48,309 nt of DNA from an uncultured Lachnospiraceae bacterium (lineage in GTDB: Bacteria; Bacillota; Clostridia; Lachnospirales; Lachnospiraceae). How positions within the stretch are numbered: the first letter of the stretch is position 1; every line of letters starts with the position of its first letter. Where the stretch lies: NCBI GenBank assembly GCA_905236845.1, contig CAJOQM010000070.1:1-48309 (forward strand), read 5' to 3'. The notes under the pieces are model-generated. The model did no database searches and was not told where the DNA came from. It saw only the letters and a list, made by a program, of their open reading frames with translations. This document shows, one piece after another, positions 1-7,553 of this stretch. The translations under genes and the position numbers were made by a program.

Positions 1-24
1 ACTTATTTAAAGGAGGAAATAACA

Positions 25-768
25 ATGCGTAAATTTGCGATAGTAACAGGCGGAGCCAGAGGACTGGGAGAAGGTATCGCCATGAAGATGGGAGAGCTGG
101 GCTATGACGTAGTTGTAAACTTCGTAAGCGATAAGAGTAAGGAAAAGGCGCAGAAGGTCGTATCCGCCATAAGCGAAAAATACGGCGTAAAGGGTCTTTG
201 CGTACAGGCGGATGTGGGCGATTATGACCAGGCAAAAAATCTCGTAGAGACTGCCGTGTCCGAATTCGGCGAAAACCTTGGCGTTCTTTGCAATAACGCC
301 GGCATAGAGAATAACACCCGTTTCATAGATCTGGATCCCGCAAAATTCAACCGGGTAATACAGGTAAATCTGGTAAGCTATATGAACTGCGCCCATGCAG
401 CTATTCCCCATATTATAAAGGCAGGCGGCGGCTGTATAGTAAATACCGCATCTGTCGGAGGGCTTATGGGTGTTGCAAACCAGGTGGATTATTGCGCTGC
501 AAAAAGCGGTGTTATCGGTCTTACCCGCGCCCTGGCCGTAGAATATGCGGCGGATAATATCAGGGTAAATGCCGTAGCTCCTGGAATGATATGGACGGAT
601 ATGCTCCGTGAGTGCAACCAGGACGAAGTAGAGGCGTTAAAGGCCTTTGTACCTCTGGGTGAAATCGGTGAAGTAGACGATATCGCCCAGGCCGTTGGGT
701 ACCTCGTTCAGGCCAAGTATGTGACCGGTCAGACCTTAGGACCTAACGGCGGTATGCTCATGCCGTAA
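25..768 (+). CDS. Short-chain dehydrogenase/reductase, FabG-like
   Basis: A 247-residue classical SDR that should reduce a ketone or oxidise an alcohol with NAD(P)H. Seen in the sequence: the TGGARGLG cofactor glycine motif (residues 8-15), NNAG (90-93), and the catalytic S143, Y156 and K160 of the S...YxxxK set. The start is fixed by AAAGGAGG at 9-16, eight bases before the ATG. Length and motifs fit FabG-type 3-oxoacyl reductases, but this family is wide and includes steroid and sugar dehydrogenases, so the substrate is open. Genes to its left are outside the window. It is not obviously linked to the metal operon downstream, which has its own promoter. Confidence 0.9.
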   Translation: MRKFAIVTGGARGLGEGIAMKMGELGYDVVVNFVSDKSKEKAQKVVSAISEKYGVKGLCVQADVGDYDQAKNLVETAVSEFGENLGVLCNNAGIENNTRFIDLDPAKFNRVIQVNLVSYMNCAHAAIPHIIKAGGGCIVNTASVGGLMGVANQVDYCAAKSGVIGLTRALAVEYAADNIRVNAVAPGMIWTDMLRECNQDEVEALKAFVPLGEIGEVDDIAQAVGYLVQAKYVTGQTLGPNGGMLMP

Positions 769-827
769 ATATGGCAAAAAAATTGCGTATTGCGTTTGCT
801 GTGGATGTTTTGGAGACAAGCGTTTCC

Positions 828-944
828 TTAAGCTTCGCCGATTTCTCCGTCCATAAAACGCTTTGCCGCAACGATATAATTTTCAGCGCTCTCCCGGATG
901 CTTTGAATTTCTTCATCCGCAGGGGGTGCTTTACTTTTTCCGGG
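828..944 (-). pseudogene. Possible remnant of a minus-strand gene 3' end
   Basis: The 276-base gap between the SDR and the repressor gene holds no clear gene. On the minus strand an open frame ends at a TAA (828-830) and reads as a plausible helical C-terminus (ADEEIQSIRESAENYIVAA, then KRFMDGEIGEA). It has no start codon or ribosome-binding site and runs back into the promoter of the repressor. It could be the tail of a lost gene or chance. I do not recognise the family. Confidence 0.25.
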
Positions 945-953
945 CTTCCGGTG

Positions 954-982
954 TTGACAAAGCAGTTTTATGGGGATATAAT
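954..982 (+). promoter_or_regulatory. Sigma-A promoter of the metal-resistance operon
   Basis: TTGACA at 954-959 and TATAAT at 977-982 are separated by exactly 17 bases, a full consensus promoter. Transcription should start near 989, about 55 bases before the repressor start codon. The expected start point is next to the operator at 992-1011, so a bound repressor would block RNA polymerase. Confidence 0.9.
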
Positions 983-991
983 GTATAGGAA

Positions 992-1011
992 ATATGAACA
1001 GTTGCTCATAT
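992..1011 (+). promoter_or_regulatory. SmtB/CadC-type metalloregulator operator
   Basis: ATATGAACAGTTGCTCATAT is an imperfect inverted repeat (16 of 20 positions symmetric) lying just downstream of the -10 box. It resembles the TGAACA-N2-TGTTCA class of sites bound by SmtB/ZiaR/CzrA repressors. Since the next gene encodes such a repressor, autoregulation released by zinc or cadmium is the natural reading. Confidence 0.75.
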
Positions 1012-1044
1012 GAACAATCAAACCATGCTAATAAGGAGGGAAAT

Positions 1045-1353
1045 ATGCCGGAATCGGAGAAAAAGCCGGAAACAATAGAAAAACTCTATGACCTGGCGGA
1101 TTTTTTTAAGGTTTTTGCGGATACAACAAGGGTGAGGATACTGTATTGTCTGGTTGACGGAGCTTTTAGCGTGCAGGAAATCGCCGATTGTCTGGATATG
1201 ACACAGTCTGCGATATCCCATCAATTACGCATATTAAAGACATCCCGGCTTGTGAAAGCGGAACGCTCCGGCAAGCAAATGTTTTATTCCCTGTGTGATG
1301 AACACGTCAGTACGATTATTAATATGGGACTTGAACATATAGAGGAATTGTGA
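1045..1353 (+). CDS. ArsR/SmtB-family metal-sensing repressor
   Basis: A 102-residue winged-helix repressor. The recognition helix lies around MTQSAISHQLRIL (52-64). The last helix carries D85, H87, H98 and E101 in the spacing DxHx10HxxE, which matches the alpha-5 Zn(II) site of SmtB. The CxC motif of the alpha-3 site of CadC is not present, so a zinc-type alpha-5 sensor is favoured over a cadmium/lead alpha-3 sensor. An upstream in-frame ATG exists at 994, but AGGAGGG at 1034-1040 selects the ATG at 1045. It is the first gene of an operon with an HMA protein and a P-type ATPase and very probably represses all three through the palindrome at 992-1011. Confidence 0.9.
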   Translation: MPESEKKPETIEKLYDLADFFKVFADTTRVRILYCLVDGAFSVQEIADCLDMTQSAISHQLRILKTSRLVKAERSGKQMFYSLCDEHVSTIINMGLEHIEEL

Positions 1354-1374
1354 TTTCAGAAAGGAGAAATTATC

Positions 1375-1593
1375 ATGAAGAAGAAATTTAAGATGCAGGA
1401 TCTGGATTGCGCAAACTGTGCAGCAAAAATGGAGGATGCCATAAAGAAGCTGGACGGAGTGAATGACGCTTCCGTAAGCTTTATGACGCAGAAGATGATG
1501 ATAGATGCAGATGACGATAAATTTGACGGTATTGTTGAAGAAGCCGTAAAGATCGTTAAAAGCGTAGAGCCTGACTGTGTGGTACTTGTATGA
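1375..1593 (+). CDS. Free-standing heavy-metal-associated (HMA) protein
   Basis: A 72-residue ferredoxin-fold metal-binding protein. The metal-binding motif is DCANCA with C12 and C15. The sequence around it (LDCANCAAKMEDAIKKLDGV) looks like the N-terminal HMA domain normally fused to CadA/ZntA ATPases. Here it is a separate gene whose stop codon overlaps the ATPase start (ATGA, 1590-1593), so the two should be translationally coupled. A likely role is handing Zn/Cd to the ATPase or regulating it. AAAGGAGAA precedes the start. Confidence 0.9.
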   Translation: MKKKFKMQDLDCANCAAKMEDAIKKLDGVNDASVSFMTQKMMIDADDDKFDGIVEEAVKIVKSVEPDCVVLV

Positions 1594-3506
1594 GCCCGAA
1601 GCTTAAAAAAAGACGTCTGCGCATAGTAATTGCCCTGCTGATATTTGCGGCTGTGACTCTATGCTGCAAAACTTTGGCGCACTGGATTTTGAGCGATAAA
1701 TTAAATATATATATAATATTCATCCTGTATCTTGTGCCGTATCTGATATCGGGATACGATGTCATAAGGAAGGCTGTTATCAATATATCTCACGGTCATG
1801 TCTTTGATGAGAATTTTCTCATGATGATAGCTACGGTAGGCGCCTTTGCCATAGGGGAATATCCCGAGGGCTGCTCTGTAATGATTTTCTATCAGGTAGG
1901 AGAGCTGTTCCAGGATTATGCTGTGGGAAAATCCCGTGAATCCATCACCGCCATGATGGATATTGCCCCGGAGTATGCCAATCTGAAGACTGACGAGGGC
2001 ATTGAAGAGGTGGATCCGGATGATGTTGAATTAGGGTCGCTTATTCTCATTAAGCCGGGAGAAAAGGTTCCTCTTGACGGAATCGTGGAAGAGGGGGAAT
2101 CTTTCCTTGATACTTCTGCCCTGACGGGAGAATCCGTGCCTCAAAAGGTTTGCGCCGGAGAGCGGATTATAAGCGGATGCGTAAACGGAGAGGGGACTCT
2201 TACGGTGCGTACGACGGCTCTTTATGATGATTCAACCGTTGCCCGGATTCTTGAGCTTACGGAAAGCGCTGCTGAAAGAAAGTCCCGTACTGAGAATTTT
2301 ATCACCAGATTTGCCAGGTGGTATACGCCTATAGTCACTGTAGGAGCTTTGATACTGGCAGTTTTGCCGCCTCTTTTGCTTGGCGGAGACTTTGCCGTAT
2401 GGCAGACCTGGATATACAGAGCCTGCGTATTCCTTGTAGTATCATGCCCCTGCGCTCTGGTTATTTCCGTTCCTTTGGGCTTCTTTGCGGGAATCGGCGC
2501 TGCGTCAAAGATCGGCGTCCTGGTAAAGGGAAGCAATTATCTGGAAGCTTTGGCGGGAGTGGACAGGATAGCATTTGATAAGACGGGCACTCTTACGAAG
2601 GGTGAATTCGTCGTAACAGAGCTTATAGTGCAGCAGGGGAGAAAGGATAAGCTCCTAAAGACAGCAGCTTATGCGGAAAGCTGTTCAAATCATCCTATTG
2701 CAGAATCAATAATAGCGTCTTTCCTTAAGGAAACGGGAGAAAAGCCCAATGCGGGAGCAGTGTCGGATATTACGGAAAAGGCAGGCTACGGAATAAGCTG
2801 CGTGATAGACGGGGAAAATGTTCTTTGCGGCTCAAAGCGCCTTATGGATGAAAATTCCGTAGAATGCGTTCCGTGCGAAAAACCCGGGACTCATGTGTAT
2901 GTGGCGGTCGGAGGAATCCTTTTGGGTATAGTTATCATCTCCGATGTAATGAAGCAAAATGCACCCCTGGCCATACGCCGTCTCAAAGAGCGGGGTATAT
3001 CAAAGACTATAATGCTTACGGGGGATACGAATGAGTCTGCGAAAATCATAGCCCAAGAGGCGGGAGTGGATGAATATCATGCCGGTCTTCTTCCCCAGGA
3101 TAAACTTTCTTTGGTGGAAAGCCTGATTAAGTCCGGCGTAGGTAATCCGGGCGCAAAGAGGAGACTTGCTTTTGTTGGCGACGGGATAAATGATGCTCCC
3201 GTTATAATGCGATCAGATGTTGGGATAGCCATGGGAAGCATGGGATCTGATGCTGCGATAGAGGCTGCGGATATAGTTATCATGGATGACGATCCGGCAA
3301 AAATACCTGTCACAATCTCTATAGCGCGGCAAACGATGAAAATAGTAAAACAAAATATAATTTTATCTCTAGGAGTTAAAATAACAGTGCTAATCCTGGG
3401 AGCGTTCGGATTTGCAAATATGTGGATGGCGGTATTTGCAGATGTGGGAGTCTGCGTCCTTGCTATATTAAATTCCATGAGGATGCTGGGGTTTAAAGAA
3501 AAATAA
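1590..3506 (+). CDS. zntA: Zn2+/Cd2+-exporting P1B-type ATPase
   Basis: A 638-residue heavy-metal pump. Visible motifs: TGES (179-182, actuator domain), CPC (286-288) in the metal-path helix, DKTGT with phosphorylated D330, the SNHP motif with HP at 368-369 (nucleotide-binding domain), GDGINDAP (530-537), and D618 in the last helix (FADVGV), a residue typical of Zn/Cd/Pb pumps and absent from Cu pumps. The protein starts directly with membrane helices and has no HMA domain; that domain is encoded just upstream. It should export Zn/Cd from the cytoplasm, with expression controlled by the SmtB-like repressor. CadA is an equally valid family name. Confidence 0.93.
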   Translation: MSPKLKKRRLRIVIALLIFAAVTLCCKTLAHWILSDKLNIYIIFILYLVPYLISGYDVIRKAVINISHGHVFDENFLMMIATVGAFAIGEYPEGCSVMIFYQVGELFQDYAVGKSRESITAMMDIAPEYANLKTDEGIEEVDPDDVELGSLILIKPGEKVPLDGIVEEGESFLDTSALTGESVPQKVCAGERIISGCVNGEGTLTVRTTALYDDSTVARILELTESAAERKSRTENFITRFARWYTPIVTVGALILAVLPPLLLGGDFAVWQTWIYRACVFLVVSCPCALVISVPLGFFAGIGAASKIGVLVKGSNYLEALAGVDRIAFDKTGTLTKGEFVVTELIVQQGRKDKLLKTAAYAESCSNHPIAESIIASFLKETGEKPNAGAVSDITEKAGYGISCVIDGENVLCGSKRLMDENSVECVPCEKPGTHVYVAVGGILLGIVIISDVMKQNAPLAIRRLKERGISKTIMLTGDTNESAKIIAQEAGVDEYHAGLLPQDKLSLVESLIKSGVGNPGAKRRLAFVGDGINDAPVIMRSDVGIAMGSMGSDAAIEAADIVIMDDDPAKIPVTISIARQTMKIVKQNIILSLGVKITVLILGAFGFANMWMAVFADVGVCVLAILNSMRMLGFKEK

Positions 3507-3514
3507 TGTAAATA

Positions 3515-3551
3515 AAGCAGTATGGCAAAGAGTTATACTGCTTATTTTTTT
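3515..3551 (+). terminator. Rho-independent terminator of the metal operon
   Basis: AAGCAGTAT (3515-3523) pairs with ATACTGCTT (3535-3543) across an 11-base loop and is followed by a T-rich run to 3551. It closes the repressor-HMA-ATPase operon. Confidence 0.88.
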
Positions 3552-3553
3552 GT

Positions 3554-3582
3554 GTTGAATTTACAGAAAAATCTGATATAAT
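3554..3582 (+). promoter_or_regulatory. Promoter giving a likely leaderless mRNA
   Basis: TATAAT at 3577-3582 is preceded by TTGAAT at 3555-3560 (16-base spacer; GTTGAA at 3554 gives 17). The ATG of the next gene begins at 3589, only six bases after the -10 box, which is where transcription is expected to start. No Shine-Dalgarno sequence lies before the ATG. Confidence 0.75.
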
Positions 3583-3588
3583 ATCAGC

Positions 3589-4410
3589 ATGAAGGCTATT
3601 GTTATTACATCTGTGGCGACGGTTCTTTCTTTTGCCGTATCCGCCGTCCTTATTTATTTTACCCTGATAAGAAACAAAAAAGCCTCAAAGTTAAGGATTG
3701 TCCTTAATTTTATTGCAGATTGGGTAGTATGCTTTATTATCGGGGGATTTGTTTTTTTCAGCATGTATTATCATGCTACGGATAATGCCTTAAGCTACCT
3801 CGAAAGTACTAAAGATGTGAAGGTATCAAAAATAAGCAACGGATATTATTTCGACGGACCAGGGGAAGAGGCGGCATTGATATTTTATCCCGGAGCAAAG
3901 GTGGAAGAGACGGCTTATGCAGGGATTATGTACTCTCTGGCTGAGGAAGGAGCGGATTGCTTCCTTGTGGAAATGCCCCTGCATATGGCTTTTATGGGAC
4001 AAAACAGAGCGGAATCTGTCATGGATGAATACGGCGATAAATATGATTCCTGGTATATAGGAGGGCATTCTCTGGGAGGGTCTATGGCTGCCGTTTATAC
4101 AACTGCGCACCCGGAACGTAATATAAAAGGGCTGATTTTACTGGCTTCTTACTCCACGGAAGCTCTTCCGGAGGGAACAAAGGCTCTTTCTCTTATCGCA
4201 TCGGAGGATAAGGTGATGAGCTGGAATGATTATTGTTCCAATCTTGGAAATCTGCCGGAGGGATACAGGGAGATTGAGATAGAGGGTGGAAACCACTGCC
4301 AGTTTGGAGATTACGGAATGCAAAACGGCGATGGAACAGCCTTGATAACTATGGAAGAGCAGCATGAAGCGACAGTTAGGGAGATAATTAAATTTATATT
4401 TGATAAGTAA
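3589..4410 (+). CDS. Membrane-anchored alpha/beta hydrolase
   Basis: A 273-residue protein with two hydrophobic helices near the N-terminus (about residues 2-24 and 38-60), followed by an alpha/beta hydrolase domain. The nucleophile elbow is GGHSLGG with S161. D207 (SEDK) and H236 (GGNHCQFGDYG) probably complete the triad. The pattern NHxQFGDYGxQxGDG is typical of the alpha/beta hydrolase_5 group. The substrate is unknown; an ester or a small lipid is possible. The hydrolase domain may face the outside, since the second helix precedes it directly. It has its own promoter and seems to be translated from a leaderless transcript. Confidence 0.85.
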   Translation: MKAIVITSVATVLSFAVSAVLIYFTLIRNKKASKLRIVLNFIADWVVCFIIGGFVFFSMYYHATDNALSYLESTKDVKVSKISNGYYFDGPGEEAALIFYPGAKVEETAYAGIMYSLAEEGADCFLVEMPLHMAFMGQNRAESVMDEYGDKYDSWYIGGHSLGGSMAAVYTTAHPERNIKGLILLASYSTEALPEGTKALSLIASEDKVMSWNDYCSNLGNLPEGYREIEIEGGNHCQFGDYGMQNGDGTALITMEEQHEATVREIIKFIFDK

Positions 4411-4458
4411 CGGTTTTTTGAGCCGGAATTATGTATCATTATAAAGGAGGTTTTACAA

Positions 4459-7341
4459 ATGGCTAGAAAATGGGTTTATCTCTTCAGCGAGGGTAACGCA
4501 AATATGCGGGAACTCCTGGGAGGAAAGGGAGCAAATCTGGCAGAAATGACAAATATCGGTCTGCCGGTGCCCCAGGGTTTTACCATCACTACCGAGGCCT
4601 GCACACAGTATTACGAAGATGGCCGTGAGATCAATGATGAGATCATGGGTCAGATCAAAGAGTATGTGGGCAAGATGGAAGAAATCACCGGTAAGAAGTT
4701 CGGGGATGCGTCAAATCCCCTGCTTGTGTCGGTTCGAAGCGGTGCCAGGGCATCCATGCCCGGTATGATGGATACCATATTGAACCTTGGTCTTAACGAA
4801 ACCGTGGTAGATTCCATTGCTAAACAGTCAAACAACCCCCGCTGGGCGTGGGACTGCTACAGGCGTTTTATCCAGATGTATTCGGACGTCGTTATGGAAG
4901 TAGGTAAGAAATACTTCGAAGAGCTCATTGACAAGATGAAGGCAGACCGCGGCGTGACTCATGATGTAGAGCTTACTGCAGACGACCTTAAGGAGCTGGC
5001 AGGTCAGTTCAAAGCCGAATACAAGGACAAGATAGGCGAGGATTTCCCTGACGATCCCAAGGATCAGCTCTACGGAGCCATCAAAGCGGTATTCCGTTCG
5101 TGGGACAACCCCAGAGCAAATGTATACCGCCGGGACAACGATATCCCTTATTCCTGGGGAACTGCGGTCAATGTACAGTCCATGGCTTTCGGAAACATGG
5201 GAGATGACTGCGGTACAGGCGTTGCCTTTACCAGAGATCCGGCTACGGGCGCCAAGGGACTCTTTGGTGAATTCCTGACCAACGCCCAGGGCGAGGATGT
5301 TGTGGCAGGTGTGCGCACACCCATGCATATAACGGAAATGGAAGAGAAATTCCCTGAGGCTTTCGCCGAATTTAAGAAGGTATGCGAGACTCTGGAAAAT
5401 CATTACAGGGATATGCAGGATATGGAGTTTACCGTAGAGCACGGAAAGCTCTATATGCTCCAGACCCGTAACGGCAAGCGGACGGCTCAGGCGGCTCTTA
5501 AGATTGCCTGCGACCTGGTGGATGAGGGCATGCGTACGGAAAAAGAAGCCGTAGCAATGATAGACCCCAGAAACCTGGATACTTTGCTTCATCCCCAGTT
5601 TGACCAGGGGATTCTCAAAAACACCGAGCCTCTGGGCAAGGGTCTGGGTGCGTCTCCCGGAGCCGCCTGCGGCAAGGCTGTGTTTACCGCCGATGATGCC
5701 GTAGAATGGGCAGGACGCGGCGAGAAGGTCGTGCTTGTGCGTCTGGAGACTTCTCCCGAGGATATCACGGGTATGAAGAGCGCCCAGGGTATACTGACCG
5801 TCCGGGGCGGCATGACGTCCCATGCGGCTGTTGTTGCCCGCGGTATGGGAACCTGCTGCGTATCCGGCTGCGGCGATATCGTTATGGACGAAGCTAACAA
5901 GAAATTCACCCTTGCCGGCGAGACATTTAATGAAGGCGACGAGATTTCCATAGACGGTACCACGGGTAATATTTATAAAGGAATAATCCCCACCATCGAC
6001 GCTACTATAGCAGGAGAGTTTGGCCGTATCATGGCATGGGCGGACAAATACAGGAAGCTCAAGGTACGCACAAACGCAGATACCCCCACCGATGCAAAGA
6101 AGGCCCGTGAGCTGGGCGCAGAGGGTATCGGACTTTGCCGTACGGAGCATATGTTCTTCGATGAGAACAGAATTGCCGCCTTCCGTGAGATGATATGTGC
6201 AGATACTGTTGAGGAGAGGGAGAGAGCCCTTGAAAAAATACTTCCTTATCAGCAGGGAGATTTCAAGGAACTCTATGAGGCTCTCGAAGGGACACCGGTT
6301 ACTATCCGTTTCCTAGATCCGCCTCTGCACGAATTCCTGCCTACGGACGAGGACGACATAAAGAGACTCGCCGACGCCCAGGGCAAGTCCGTAGAGCGTA
6401 TTAAGGAAATCATCGCATCCCTCCACGAATTTAACCCCATGATGGGTCACAGGGGATGCCGCCTTACCGTTACATATCCCGAGATTGCAAGGATGCAGAC
6501 AAAGGCAGTTATCCGTGCGGCTATCGAGGTGCAGAAGGCTCATCCCGAGTGGAAGGTAAGACCCGAGATAATGATTCCTCTTACCTGTGAGGTTAAGGAG
6601 TTTAAATATGTAAAGAAGTTTGTTGTAGAGACTGCTGATGAGGAGATAAAGGCGTCGGGCGTTGACCTTGAGTATGAGGTGGGCACCATGATGGAAATCC
6701 CCAGGGCTTGCCTTGTGGCTGACGAAATCGCAGCCGAGTCCGATTTCTTCTGCTTTGGCACGAACGACCTTACCCAGATGACCTTCGGATTCTCCCGCGA
6801 CGACGCCGGCAAATTCCTGGAGTCCTATTATGACGCAAAGATATTTGAGAACGATCCCTTTGCAAAGCTTGATACTTCCGGTGTAGGAAAGCTTATGGAC
6901 ACGGCTGTAAAGCTGGGCCGCCCCGTAAATTCTTCGCTTCACGTGGGTATTTGCGGCGAGCACGGCGGAGATCCCACATCCGTGGAATTCTGCCATCAGA
7001 TAGGTCTTGACTATGTATCCTGCTCGCCCTTCAGAGTGCCTGTTGCCCGCCTTGCGGCTGCCCAGGCAGCTATCGCCGATGAGGAAAACGCATCGGATAC
7101 AAAAGCCAGGGCACAAAAGGTAATGGATGACATAGGCGATAAGATACGCCAGGCAAAGGACGGAGGTAAATCTATCGTGGATGATGATACAAAGGAAAAG
7201 CTCAGGGAAATGGGTGATAAGGCTGCCGAAATAGCAAAGAATCTGGCTGAAACCAGCGCAGATGTGGCAAAGGCGGGTCTTGCCGGACTTAAGGCAGGAG
7301 TCGAGGAAGCAAAGCGCGCCTATGAGGCAAACAAGAAGTAG
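4459..7341 (+). CDS. ppdK: Pyruvate, phosphate dikinase with C-terminal extension
   Basis: A 960-residue enzyme interconverting pyruvate + ATP + Pi and phosphoenolpyruvate + AMP + PPi, a central PPi-linked step in anaerobic glycolysis. The N-terminal ATP-grasp part is followed by the swivelling domain with the phosphorylated H455 (GGMTSHAAVVARGMG) and the TIM-barrel pyruvate/PEP domain with the catalytic C832 (GICGEHGGDP). The normal family end (ARLAAAQAAI) falls near residue 873, but the protein continues for about 86 residues rich in Ala, Lys, Glu and Asp (ending KAGVEEAKRAYEANKK) that look like long amphipathic helices. AAAGGAGG at 4443-4450 fixes the start. A terminator follows. Confidence 0.96.
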   Translation: MARKWVYLFSEGNANMRELLGGKGANLAEMTNIGLPVPQGFTITTEACTQYYEDGREINDEIMGQIKEYVGKMEEITGKKFGDASNPLLVSVRSGARASMPGMMDTILNLGLNETVVDSIAKQSNNPRWAWDCYRRFIQMYSDVVMEVGKKYFEELIDKMKADRGVTHDVELTADDLKELAGQFKAEYKDKIGEDFPDDPKDQLYGAIKAVFRSWDNPRANVYRRDNDIPYSWGTAVNVQSMAFGNMGDDCGTGVAFTRDPATGAKGLFGEFLTNAQGEDVVAGVRTPMHITEMEEKFPEAFAEFKKVCETLENHYRDMQDMEFTVEHGKLYMLQTRNGKRTAQAALKIACDLVDEGMRTEKEAVAMIDPRNLDTLLHPQFDQGILKNTEPLGKGLGASPGAACGKAVFTADDAVEWAGRGEKVVLVRLETSPEDITGMKSAQGILTVRGGMTSHAAVVARGMGTCCVSGCGDIVMDEANKKFTLAGETFNEGDEISIDGTTGNIYKGIIPTIDATIAGEFGRIMAWADKYRKLKVRTNADTPTDAKKARELGAEGIGLCRTEHMFFDENRIAAFREMICADTVEERERALEKILPYQQGDFKELYEALEGTPVTIRFLDPPLHEFLPTDEDDIKRLADAQGKSVERIKEIIASLHEFNPMMGHRGCRLTVTYPEIARMQTKAVIRAAIEVQKAHPEWKVRPEIMIPLTCEVKEFKYVKKFVVETADEEIKASGVDLEYEVGTMMEIPRACLVADEIAAESDFFCFGTNDLTQMTFGFSRDDAGKFLESYYDAKIFENDPFAKLDTSGVGKLMDTAVKLGRPVNSSLHVGICGEHGGDPTSVEFCHQIGLDYVSCSPFRVPVARLAAAQAAIADEENASDTKARAQKVMDDIGDKIRQAKDGGKSIVDDDTKEKLREMGDKAAEIAKNLAETSADVAKAGLAGLKAGVEEAKRAYEANKK

Positions 7342-7366
7342 CATATAGCAGCTGCAATTATCATGG

Positions 7367-7395
7367 CGGGGAGGAGATGATCCTCCCCGTTTTTT
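7367..7395 (+). terminator. Rho-independent terminator of ppdK
   Basis: CGGGGAGGA (7367-7375) and TCCTCCCCG (7381-7389) form a perfect 9-bp stem with loop GATGA, followed by six T residues (7390-7395). Confidence 0.95.
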
Positions 7396-7465
7396 ATGTG
7401 CATTCCGGCAGCCATCCCGGCTTTCCTTTCCGGTCGGCATTCCAGTCGGCTTTTCGGTCGCTGAT

Positions 7466-7511
7466 ACACAATATATAGTTTTTGGTCTTGACATCACCAA
7501 CAATATATAGT
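7466..7511 (+). promoter_or_regulatory. Tandem NrdR boxes
   Basis: ACACAATATATAGT (7466-7479) and CAACAATATATAGT (7498-7511) share CAATATATAGT and are 32 bp apart, three helical turns. This matches the paired NrdR-box layout found before ribonucleotide reductase genes. The second box overlaps the spacer and the start of the -10 hexamer, so bound NrdR should repress nrdDG when (d)ATP is sufficient. The nrdR gene itself is not in this window. Confidence 0.88.
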
Positions 7512-7516
7512 ATATT
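7488..7516 (+). promoter_or_regulatory. nrdD promoter
   Basis: TTGACA (7488-7493), a 17-base spacer and TATATT (7511-7516). The promoter is embedded between and over the two NrdR boxes, which explains how the repressor would work. Confidence 0.85.
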
Positions 7517-7553
7517 GTCATCAGCAAAAAACAGTCCGAGGAGGAGAAGAGTC

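Noticed and set aside
771..1013. 80-codon open frame after the first SDR gene
   Set aside because: It has no ribosome-binding site, no recognisable composition, and runs through a consensus promoter and the operator.
4828..7527. Long minus-strand open frames (440 and 404 codons) opposite ppdK
   Set aside because: They are shadows of a highly conserved gene with strong codon bias; no ribosome-binding sites and Cys/His/Leu-rich nonsense-like translations.
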